NCBI GenBank assembly: GCA_036524155.1
Contig: DATDCV010000691.1
Coordinates: 1-24,128 of the forward strand
Direction of reading: 5' to 3'
Source: DATDCV01 sp036524155
Lineage (GTDB): Bacteria > Verrucomicrobiota > Verrucomicrobiia > Limisphaerales > UBA8199
Length of the DNA stretch: 24,128 bases
Each line of letters opens with the position of its first letter. Positions within the stretch are counted from its first letter, which is position 1. This document shows, one piece after another, positions 15,935 to 22,679 of this stretch. The translations under genes were made by a program, and so were the position numbers. Below the pieces are notes generated by a model. The model had not been told where the DNA came from, made no database searches, and was given only the letters and a program-made list of their open reading frames with translations.

Positions 15935-16900
15935 TCATCTGGATGATGCCTGGCCGCCAACCTCGACGTTGGGGCCGGGCACGCTGGCGCCAACGACGAG
16001 CTTCCGGTCTTTCTGGAGATAAACCCAATTGATCGCGGGCGAGAACGGTTCCGTCTTGAATGGTTGGTAGCCCCGTTTCGTAAGTTGATACAGGTTCCGT
16101 TTGCTCTGGTGGCCGGTGAATGCCTCGAACCTGGCGGCGTTGGGAAACGCCAGCTCGATCTCGTCCAGCAACCGGCGCCCGATTCCCCGGCGGCGAAAAT
16201 AGGGGTGCACAATCACACGGCTCAAGTGCGCGGTCTCGCCCACGGAATAACCCCGGACGGAGCCGATGATTTTGCTGTTAACGACCGCTTTGAAGAAGAG
16301 CATCCGGTCAAAATCGGCCTGCAGTTGCTCGAGGGTCTGTTCGAGCGCCGGGAGGCTGTGGTCGCCGTAAATTTCCGCCTCGCTCTGGTAGGCCACCTTT
16401 TGCAGGGCAAGAATTTCCGGCGCGTCGGCTTCATCGGCGCGCAAGTAGATGATTTTGTCGATGCTGTGCGCCAGCTCCGCCATCTCACGGTGCTTGTCCT
16501 CAAGCACCGCCAGGGCTTTAACCACCCCGTCGATGATAGCTTCCGGCCGCGCGGCGCAGCCGGGAACATAAACATCCACCGGGATCACACTGTCTACCCC
16601 GCCGCAAATGTTGTAGCAGTCGCGAAAGATCCCGCCCGTGCAGGCGCAGATGCCGACCGCTAAAACGACTTTCGGCTCGGGCAATTGGTGGTAGATGTTG
16701 CGGATGACGTCCTTGCTTTGGTCGTTGACCGCTCCCGTGACCACGAATATATCCGCATGCTTCGGGTTTCCGGTGTTGATGACCCCGAGGCGCTCGACGT
16801 CATAAAGGGGCGTGAGACAAGCCAGCGTCTCGATGTCGCAACCATTGCAACTCGAGGCATCGTAATGGATGAGCCAAGGTGATTCTTTGAGACCAAGCAT
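15935..16900 (-). CDS. echC: Ech hydrogenase small subunit fused to a GNAT acetyltransferase domain
   Basis: Residues 1 to about 145 are a NuoB/EchC-type small subunit with the proximal [4Fe-4S] ligands C18 and C21 (SSCNGCDIE), C85 (VGICACTGG) and C115 (VPGCAARPEA), matching the family spacing. EchC proteins normally end near here, at about 150 residues. The frame continues without a stop through residues 150-300 as a GNAT-like domain. This part has KIIYLRADEADAPEI (strand 1), KIIGSVRGY, then motif A HLSRVIVHPYFRRRGIGRRLL (residues 225-245) with the acetyl-CoA pyrophosphate loop RRRGIG, and the final NLYQLTKRGYQPF block. The start at 16900 has AGGAAAGG 5 nt upstream. Spacing to echB is 11 nt and to echD 7 nt. 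The acetyltransferase's target is unknown. Confidence 0.92.
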   Translation of the reverse strand: MLGLKESPWLIHYDASSCNGCDIETLACLTPLYDVERLGVINTGNPKHADIFVVTGAVNDQSKDVIRNIYHQLPEPKVVLAVGICACTGGIFRDCYNICGGVDSVIPVDVYVPGCAARPEAIIDGVVKALAVLEDKHREMAELAHSIDKIIYLRADEADAPEILALQKVAYQSEAEIYGDHSLPALEQTLEQLQADFDRMLFFKAVVNSKIIGSVRGYSVGETAHLSRVIVHPYFRRRGIGRRLLDEIELAFPNAARFEAFTGHQSKRNLYQLTKRGYQPFKTEPFSPAINWVYLQKDRKLVVGASVPGPNVEVGGQASSR

Positions 16901-16911
16901 GCGCGCCTTTC

Positions 16912-17763
16912 CTACCGGATCCACGAAAGGACCAGGATATTGCCGAACCCGAGCACCGCGGCGACGACCCAGGCGCTCTTGAGTGCGACCGGCCATTTCA
17001 GGCGGGCGAAGACGTTGTCGACCAATATCACGAAGAAAAACACAGCCAGGGAAACACACACCCCGACCACCGGCCACGCCGCGAAAAACAGGTAGACCCA
17101 CCCCAGCAGAAACACATTCTCGTACCAATGGGCGATTTCGATCAGGGCCAGCGCCCGGCCGGAGTATTCTGTCGTGATGCCGCGGACCAGTTCCTGGTGC
17201 GCATGGTGCGAGCAGGACAGGTCAAAGGGCGATTTGCGGAATTTGATCTCCAGCGTGTAGAGAAATCCCACAAAGATCCCCGGAAGCGCCACCACCAGCA
17301 GGGTAGGGTGGCTGGCAATCTCGTGGACATAAAAGCTCCTGGTCGCCATGTACATCCCAATCGCCGTCAGCAGCACCATCGGTTCGTAAGCCATCATCTG
17401 GATGAGCTCGCGTTCCGCTCCGAGAAAGCTGTAGGGAGAGCTGGCCTTGTACGCCCCCAGCACGAAGAAAATTGCCGCCAGAGTCAGCGCGAAGATCACC
17501 AAGAGCAGGTCGGAGCCCGCAAAGAATAGCGCGCCCGTGAAGATGACCAGCAGCAGAAAGAAAGAGACGTAAAAATTCTGGGAACGGCGGACGACGATGT
17601 TTTCCTTCTGCCAGAGCTTCAGCACGTCATACAACGGCTGGAGAATGGGCGGCCCCACGCGGGATTGCATGCGGGCGGAAATGCGCCGGTCCCAGCCAGC
17701 CAGGAGGCAGCCGAGGACGGGAGCACACAGGAGGTAGAGGATGAGGCGCAGTGAGGGGCTCAT
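16912..17763 (-). CDS. echB: Ech hydrogenase membrane subunit (NuoH family)
   Basis: Membrane anchor at the junction of the hydrophilic arm and the ion-pumping module, related to NuoH and HycD. The 283-residue protein has about eight hydrophobic helices and the family block SARMQSRVGPPILQPLYDVL (about residues 29-48), close to the complex I motif RxGPNxxGxxG..QpxaD. An acidic loop follows further on (GAERELIQMMAYEP, KSPFDL). The ATG at 17763 overlaps the echA stop (ATGA). Frame sequence upstream of it is only repeat DNA of the echA tail. Confidence 0.92.
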   Translation of the reverse strand: MSPSLRLILYLLCAPVLGCLLAGWDRRISARMQSRVGPPILQPLYDVLKLWQKENIVVRRSQNFYVSFFLLLVIFTGALFFAGSDLLLVIFALTLAAIFFVLGAYKASSPYSFLGAERELIQMMAYEPMVLLTAIGMYMATRSFYVHEIASHPTLLVVALPGIFVGFLYTLEIKFRKSPFDLSCSHHAHQELVRGITTEYSGRALALIEIAHWYENVFLLGWVYLFFAAWPVVGVCVSLAVFFFVILVDNVFARLKWPVALKSAWVVAAVLGFGNILVLSWIR

Positions 17764-19991
17764 GAGGGGGAGATCCGAAACCCGAAATCCGAGATCCGAA
17801 AGAAATCCGAAATCCGAAACCCGAACCTCTCGCGAGTCGGCGCGCCAAGGGTACTGCCATTCGCGAGCCTCGTTTCGCGTTCGCGCACGCATCGGGGCCA
17901 TGAACACTCCACAAAGCAGGTGCCACCTCTCCTCTCCCCCGGAGGCGGAGAGGGGAACCTGGCGTGGCCGCGGGCCCTTACAGAGCCCCGGCTGCTATCT
18001 CCCTCTCCTCCCTTGGAGGAGAGGGTTGGGGAGAGGAGGCCCTTTCTCTCTTCTGCGCCACAATTCATAGAAAGAGCGACGGCCGCTGGTGGCCGCGGCT
18101 TTCGATCGTGCCAAAACGCCAAACCCAGCAGCAGTATAAGCAGGATTGAGCATACAGCCACACCCCACCGCGTCAGTTGAGGTTCAGGGAAGAGGCCGCG
18201 CAGGTAGTAGTTGTTGATTGTGACCTCCTGGGCCTGGTTTTGTGAGCCCAGGAACCGGACGCTGCTGCGCAAATTGGCGCCGCCCAGGTACGCGTCCATG
18301 ACCTTCACGCCGCGGCCATAGTTGATGAAGCTCAGCGGGAAGAGCATGATCATCACCATCATGATCGTCATGATGACGATGTTGCCCGGCGCCATGGAGG
18401 TTGAATGACCATAAACGGCGAGCACGTAGGGCTCGATGAATTCGGAAGAAATCAGCGGGAAGAACAGGCAAGCCAGGAAGGTTGCCGCAGAAAGGCCGTA
18501 GAGCGCGATGGCCTCCCCCAGGGCCAGATGGCTATCGGTCGGCTGATAGGGCGCGACGACCTCAAGCAGTTTACCCATCCATTTGACCCAAAAGAAAAGC
18601 GTCGCGGCGCTGCCGAAGACGATGAACACGGAGAGCGCCGGGTAGGCGTCCACTACGGCTTTAAGCACCGCCCACTTGCTGATGAGAATGCCGAACGGGG
18701 CCAGGAACATGCCCGCCATGCCGATCAGCATCATGACGGCGAGCCGGGGCAGTCTGAGGATCAGCCCGGACATCGCTTCGATATCGCGGCTGTGCAGTGC
18801 GTGTTCCACCGCGCCCACGCAGAGGAAAAGGAGGCATTTGGCAACCGCGTGAAATATTATCAGCAACACACCGGCCCACACGGCGGAATACGTTCCGATG
18901 CCGCCGCAAAGGACGATCAGGCCGAGATTGGCCACCGTGGACCAGGCCAGCACCCGTTTGGCGTCGCTCGTTGTGATCGCGGCGAGCGAGCCGACGAGAA
19001 AAGTGGTTCCGCCGACTAGCGCAACGAGAAAGCCCACCTGCGTTGCGGTGACCACTGGAGCCATGCGTAGAACAAGGTAGACACCCGCCTTGACCATCGT
19101 GCTGGAGTGTAACAAGGCAGAAACCGGAGTTGGGGCGACCATGGCACCCAACAGCCAACTGGAGAACGGCAACTGGGCGGACTTGGTGATTCCCGCAAAA
19201 CAAAGCAGCGCCGCCGGCAGCAACGCGCTGGAGTGGTTCGAGGCCACCAGCGCCTGCAGTTCGATGCTTCCGGTCTGCTTGAAGTTCCACACGATCGCGG
19301 CCGCGAAGGCGAGCCCGCCGGCCAGGTTCATGGTCAACGCGCGCAACGCATTGTCGTGTGCTTCTTCCGTTTTGGTATAGCCGATCAGCAGGAACGAGCA
19401 AAGCGTCGTGATTTCCCAGAAGAAGAAGAGCCAGAGCAGGTTGTTCGCAAAGATGATTCCAAACATTGCGCCCAGGAACACGAACAGGAGCGCGAAAAAC
19501 AGCGGCCGCCGATCCGCGACTTCCTTGTGAGCCACCTCGTGGTATTCGCGCATGTATCCGAGCGCGTAAAGGCAAATGGCGCCACCCACAACTCCGTTGA
19601 TCAAAGCCATGATCACGGTGAACTTGTCTACGAAGAGGTTGTGGGCAGCCTCCAGTCGGGAACCACACGTGTACTCGAGTCCCAGCAACAGCCCAGCCTG
19701 AAGCACCATGAGGAGCACTATCAACGGGCGCCGCGCGCGCACACCGACGTAAATGACGTAGCCGCCCATCGCCGCTTCGGCTGCCAGCATGACTTGTTGC
19801 AGCCAATGGTGACTCAACGGAAAACCGGACAGTGCTCCCGGCAAAGGTGACCTCGCCAGTGCAAAGGCGCCAGCGCAAATCGCCACTGTCACCACCCCGA
19901 CCAACAGCTTTCGAAAATGGTCGGGCTTAAGCCACAGCAGCCCCGCGCCAGCGGCAAGGGGGCCAATAATCATTGCAGGAACCAACGTCAC
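17760..19991 (-). CDS. echA: Ech hydrogenase ion-pump subunit (NuoL/Mrp antiporter-like) with repeat-derived tail
   Basis: Largest membrane subunit, predicted to move H+ or Na+ as electrons pass to the NiFe site. It has about 16 helices. Conserved functional blocks are FFWEITTLCSFLLIGY (the helix 5 glutamate), the ITKSAQLPFSSWLLGAM lysine helix, APTPVSALLHSSTMVKAGVYL, and a later lysine (AVAKCLLF). Usual start candidates are a GTG at 19991 (MTLVPAMIIGP) or an ATG at 19973 (MIIGPLAAGAG); neither has a good ribosome site. Membrane homology ends near residue 626 (LLGLAFWHDRK). The last 117 or so residues are hydrophilic and translated from three repeat types (18000-18040, 17931-17953, 17771-17826), ending in FRISDFGFRISPS. 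The stop overlaps echB. It is the first gene of the operon, about 41 nt after the predicted sigma-54 start point. Confidence 0.92.
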   Translation of the reverse strand: MTLVPAMIIGPLAAGAGLLWLKPDHFRKLLVGVVTVAICAGAFALARSPLPGALSGFPLSHHWLQQVMLAAEAAMGGYVIYVGVRARRPLIVLLMVLQAGLLLGLEYTCGSRLEAAHNLFVDKFTVIMALINGVVGGAICLYALGYMREYHEVAHKEVADRRPLFFALLFVFLGAMFGIIFANNLLWLFFFWEITTLCSFLLIGYTKTEEAHDNALRALTMNLAGGLAFAAAIVWNFKQTGSIELQALVASNHSSALLPAALLCFAGITKSAQLPFSSWLLGAMVAPTPVSALLHSSTMVKAGVYLVLRMAPVVTATQVGFLVALVGGTTFLVGSLAAITTSDAKRVLAWSTVANLGLIVLCGGIGTYSAVWAGVLLIIFHAVAKCLLFLCVGAVEHALHSRDIEAMSGLILRLPRLAVMMLIGMAGMFLAPFGILISKWAVLKAVVDAYPALSVFIVFGSAATLFFWVKWMGKLLEVVAPYQPTDSHLALGEAIALYGLSAATFLACLFFPLISSEFIEPYVLAVYGHSTSMAPGNIVIMTIMMVMIMLFPLSFINYGRGVKVMDAYLGGANLRSSVRFLGSQNQAQEVTINNYYLRGLFPEPQLTRWGVAVCSILLILLLGLAFWHDRKPRPPAAVALSMNCGAEERKGLLSPTLSSKGGEGDSSRGSVRARGHARFPSPPPGERRGGTCFVECSWPRCVRERETRLANGSTLGAPTRERFGFRISDFFRISDFGFRISPS
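17771..17826. repeat. Degenerate tandem array of ATCCGAAA units
   Basis: About six imperfect copies of (A)ATCCGAAA/CCCGAAA in a row. On the minus strand they encode FGFRISDFFRISDFGF at the end of EchA. The motif resembles the simple arrays I associate with intergenic DNA of this bacterial group. Confidence 0.75.
18000..18040. repeat. 41-bp palindromic repeat, copy 2 (inside echA tail)
   Basis: Matches 37 of 41 positions of 8785-8825 in the same orientation relative to its gene, but in a different reading frame (here LLSPTLSSKGGEGD). A related imperfect palindrome, CCTCTCC...GGAGAGG, lies nearby at 17931-17953. Confidence 0.8.
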
Positions 19992-20042
19992 AAATTGGGC
20001 GGGGACCCGGCGCTGGAGGCGCCAGTCTCCGGTTTGGCTCTA

Positions 20043-20058
20043 TGCAGGGTTTGTGCCA
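20043..20058 (-). promoter_or_regulatory. Sigma-54 (-24/-12) promoter of the ech operon
   Basis: The minus strand reads TGGCACAAACCCTGCA. The invariant GG and GC are spaced exactly as in the consensus TGGCACR-N4-TTGC, with one mismatch in the -12 box (CTGC for TTGC). The predicted start point is near 20032, about 41 nt before the echA GTG. A sigma-54 activator gene lies divergently next to it. Confidence 0.75.
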
Positions 20059-20139
20059 TGCCGGCCGGTTGTGGCAACAGGCTGGTTTGACGGGACTTTG
20101 GCCTCGCGGCACGAGACTTCGGCTCGACGAATAATCGCT

Positions 20140-20159
20140 GGTTGCGAAATTTCGCAACC
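20140..20159. promoter_or_regulatory. Perfect 20-bp palindrome, candidate activator binding site
   Basis: GGTTGCGAAATTTCGCAACC is a perfect dyad centred about 93 bp upstream of the -24 GG of the ech promoter, a usual distance for an enhancer bound by a Fis-type activator. It also sits just upstream of the activator's own gene, so it could serve autoregulation. Confidence 0.6.
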
Positions 20160-20165
20160 GCTGGA

Positions 20166-20194
20166 TTGCACGGCGGGTCGTATTTGGATATAAG
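20166..20194 (+). promoter_or_regulatory. Possible sigma-70 promoter of the activator gene
   Basis: TTGCAC and TATAAG are separated by 17 nt. The -10 lies only 7 nt before the ATG at 20202, so the transcript would be leaderless or nearly so. The -35 is weak (3 of 6). Confidence 0.35.
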
Positions 20195-20201
20195 AGTCCG
20201 G

Positions 20202-21827
20202 ATGTTTTTGAGTGCTGATTATAAGCCGGAGTTTAACTCGCTGAGAGACGGGCTGCTGGAGTTGGCCCAAATCCGGCACGTGGATGATTTGCTCGAGCGG
20301 GTGGTTGGCGTTTTGGCGGAGCGACCGCATGTGGCGCTCGCGCGGATTTGGCTGCTGCGCCCGGGAGACCAGTGCGACGCCTGCCACCTCCGTGCCCGCT
20401 GCGAGAGTCGCGAAGTGTGCCTGCATTTGGCGGCCAGCGCCGGTTTTCGCCGCACCGAGGACCGCCCGGATTGGTCGCGGCTGGAAGGCGAGTATTCGCG
20501 CATTCCGCTGGGGGTGGGCAAAGTAGGACGGGTCGGCGCCAGCGGGGACGCCATCGTGGTGAAGGATTTTGCGGGCGACCCATCGTGGCTGTTGCGCTAT
20601 CAATGGGCCTCCCATCAGCATATTCGCGGCCTGAACGTCCAACCCATCAAATTCAAGGAGGAGATGCTGGGCGTTTTGGCGATTTTCACCTGTATTCCGA
20701 CGCCCGACGAAGGACCGATCTGGCTGCGGATTTTTGCGGACGAGATTGCCGGTGCGATTGTGAATGCGCGTGCTTTCGAAGAGATCGAGCGTTTGCAGGC
20801 GCATCTGGAGGCTGAAAACACGTTCTTGCAGGAGGAAGTGCGGGAGGCCCGGGCCTATGGCGACATCATCGGGATGCACTCTTCGATGCGCCGGCTGCTT
20901 AAGAAGATCGAGATGGTGGCGCCAACCGACGCGACGGTGCTGGTGCTTGGCGAGTCCGGCACCGGCAAGGAACTTGTCGCCCGCGAACTGCATCGGCTGA
21001 GCCAGCGCAGGGAGCGCCCGCTGATTCGCGTGAATTGCGCGTCGGTGCCGCGGGAGTTGTACGAGAGCGAGTTCTTCGGCCACGTCAAAGGCGCGTTTAC
21101 GGGCGCGATCAAGGACCGCGCGGGGCGGTTCGAGGCTGCCGATGGCGGCACGCTGCTGCTGGACGAAGTTGGAGAGATTCCGCTGTCTCTTCAGAGCAAA
21201 TTCCTGCGGGTGCTGCAGGAGAAGCAGTATGAGCGTGTCGGTGAAGAGAAAACCCGCACGGTGGATGTGCGGATCATTGCCGCCACCAACCGGGATTTGA
21301 AGCAGGAAGTGGAGGCAGGACGGTTCCGACAGGATCTCTTTTACCGGTTGAATGTGTTCCCGATTGAAGTGCCGCCGCTGCGCGACCGGAAGGATGATAT
21401 TCCGGTGTTGGCTGCTCATTTTCTGGAGTTGGCGGCGCGGCGGTTGCGCGTGCCGATGCCCCGCTTCACTGAAACTCAGGCTCGGCTGCTACAGAGCTAC
21501 GATTGGCCGGGCAACGTTCGCGAGCTTCAGAACGCCACGGAACGCGCGCTGATCCTGGCGCAGAAGGGAGTCCTCCAGTTTGATCTGCCCCGAATTGATT
21601 TCGCCGCTCCTCCGCCTGTCCTTCCCGTAACGAACGGCAACGGGTCAGCGCCGACGATTTTGACCGAAACTGAACTTCGGGAACGGGAACGCCAGAATAT
21701 GCTCGCTGCACTGGCCAAAGCCGACTGGCGGATTCATGGTCAGGGCGGCGCCGCTGAGTTGTTGGGCCTCAAACCCACCACACTCATCTCGCGGGTCAAG
21801 AAGATGGGACTGAAGCGGCTCGGGTGA
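20202..21827 (+). CDS. Sigma-54-dependent activator, GAF(Cys4)-AAA+-Fis
   Basis: Bacterial enhancer-binding protein of 541 residues. An N-terminal GAF-like sensor (about residues 10-190) contains a cysteine cluster C58-x2-C61-x5-C67-x5-C73, followed by CLHLAASAGF. A coiled linker (IERLQAHLEAENTFLQEEV) leads to the AAA+ domain with Walker A GESGTGKE, the sigma-54 loop GAFTGA, Walker B GTLLLDEVGEI and LFYRLNVFPI. The C-terminal Fis helix-turn-helix ends GLKPTTLISRVKKMGL. The start at ATG 20202 is preferred: the longer frame begins with TTG inside the palindrome and adds 20 residues with no domain match. It is divergent from echA, with the -24/-12 promoter and a palindrome in between, so it most likely controls the hydrogenase. 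The four cysteines suggest an Fe-S or zinc site sensing redox state or gas. Confidence 0.93.
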   Translation: MFLSADYKPEFNSLRDGLLELAQIRHVDDLLERVVGVLAERPHVALARIWLLRPGDQCDACHLRARCESREVCLHLAASAGFRRTEDRPDWSRLEGEYSRIPLGVGKVGRVGASGDAIVVKDFAGDPSWLLRYQWASHQHIRGLNVQPIKFKEEMLGVLAIFTCIPTPDEGPIWLRIFADEIAGAIVNARAFEEIERLQAHLEAENTFLQEEVREARAYGDIIGMHSSMRRLLKKIEMVAPTDATVLVLGESGTGKELVARELHRLSQRRERPLIRVNCASVPRELYESEFFGHVKGAFTGAIKDRAGRFEAADGGTLLLDEVGEIPLSLQSKFLRVLQEKQYERVGEEKTRTVDVRIIAATNRDLKQEVEAGRFRQDLFYRLNVFPIEVPPLRDRKDDIPVLAAHFLELAARRLRVPMPRFTETQARLLQSYDWPGNVRELQNATERALILAQKGVLQFDLPRIDFAAPPPVLPVTNGNGSAPTILTETELRERERQNMLAALAKADWRIHGQGGAAELLGLKPTTLISRVKKMGLKRLG

Positions 21828-21951
21828 GGGGAAAAGCGGGGTTGGAGCTGGGCTTATTGGCAATTCGACAGCGATTTCATCCTGTACGACATCGCCAAGG
21901 ACTCCTGAGTCGAGCCCATCCGGAACGCGTTGATCCCGAAATAGGTCTCCC

Positions 21952-22365
21952 TCAGTCCACCAGCAGGGGCCTGAATCCCGCCCGACGAAAGTGCCCGTCG
22001 GTCGTTAGCACATCGCGGATCTTCCGTTCCCGCATGATACAAAAGCTCAAACAGTCAACAAAGGAATAGCCCTGATCGGCCTGACGGCGGATCAAATCCT
22101 TGGCGCCATCAAGCACGATCTCATCCGGGTTGATCACCAGCAATGCCGCGCTCTGTCGAAGGGAATCCAGGAAGCGAGCCACCAGGTGAGGACGTTTCCT
22201 GGCGACCAGCAGTGTGCAGGTTTCGCCAACGATCCACTCGGAAGTAACCGGCCGTACACGACCACGCAGGTCCTCGAGCCAGGTTATCGCCTTTTCGTGC
22301 GCCGCGTCACGATGGTCCAGGGCTGCGAAAAAACCGCTGGTATCGAACCACACCTCACTGGCCAT
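21952..22365 (-). CDS. vapC: VapC-like PIN-domain toxin
   Basis: Probable ribonuclease toxin of a type II toxin-antitoxin pair. The 137-residue PIN domain carries the usual acidic residues: D8 (VWFDTSGFF), E48 (IVGETC), D104 (GYSFVDCLSF) and D123 (LTTDGHF). Its ATG lies 11 nt inside the end of the antitoxin gene, so the two are translationally coupled. The gap of 124 nt to the convergent activator gene holds nothing I can identify. The RNA target is not predictable. Confidence 0.88.
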   Translation of the reverse strand: MASEVWFDTSGFFAALDHRDAAHEKAITWLEDLRGRVRPVTSEWIVGETCTLLVARKRPHLVARFLDSLRQSAALLVINPDEIVLDGAKDLIRRQADQGYSFVDCLSFCIMRERKIRDVLTTDGHFRRAGFRPLLVD

Positions 22366-22618
22366 AGACCGCCTCGTCTATCTCGGCATTCGTGAGCGGG
22401 CCCATGGGTTCAGCCAGGTCACCAAGCCGGAATACCGGGTCGTCAGGAGACAATTCCTCTTGCGGCTTCAACGGGACAATTCGAGCTAGCGGCTTGGTGC
22501 GATAGGTCAGCGTGAGCGAACGCCCGGCCCTGACCGCTTGCAGCACTCTCCCAAATTGAAAGCGCATTTCGTGGGTCGAAATCGTTCCCCGGCTGGCCGG
22601 CCTCTTCGCAATCTTCAT
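22355..22618 (-). CDS. vapB: Antitoxin, Phd/YefM-like
   Basis: Antitoxin partner of the PIN toxin. The 87-residue protein has a Phd/YefM-style N-terminal DNA-binding region (GTISTHEMRFQFGRVLQAVRAG, then LTLTYRTKPLARIVPL), which matches 'keep-the-toxin' repressors. The acidic C-terminal tail (PDDPVFRLGDLAEPMG, NAEIDEAVYGQ) would wrap the toxin. It is first in the operon and overlaps vapC by 11 nt. Likely represses its own promoter. Confidence 0.85.
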   Translation of the reverse strand: MKIAKRPASRGTISTHEMRFQFGRVLQAVRAGRSLTLTYRTKPLARIVPLKPQEELSPDDPVFRLGDLAEPMGPLTNAEIDEAVYGQ

Positions 22619-22625
22619 AATGTTT

Positions 22626-22653
22626 ATTATTATGTTACACTAACGCCTGTCAA
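22626..22653 (-). promoter_or_regulatory. Sigma-70 promoter of vapBC
   Basis: The minus strand reads TTGACA (22648-22653), a 16-nt spacer and AATAAT (22626-22631), in the most AT-rich stretch of the window. The -10 is about 8 nt from the vapB ATG, so the transcript would be nearly leaderless. Confidence 0.6.
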
Positions 22654-22679
22654 CCCCGCATATTGCGCGGTGGCCCCCT

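Noticed and set aside
18661..19878. 405-residue minus-strand frame overlapping echA in another frame
   Set aside because: echA in this interval has clear membrane and proton-pump motifs; the alternative is arginine/histidine-rich noise.
20040..21419. 459-residue minus-strand frame antisense to the sigma-54 activator
   Set aside because: It would cover the promoter region and the conserved AAA+ codons; no domain signal.
21854..22042. 62-residue minus-strand frame downstream of vapC
   Set aside because: Overlaps the vapC 3' end in another frame, with no ribosome site and no recognisable feature.
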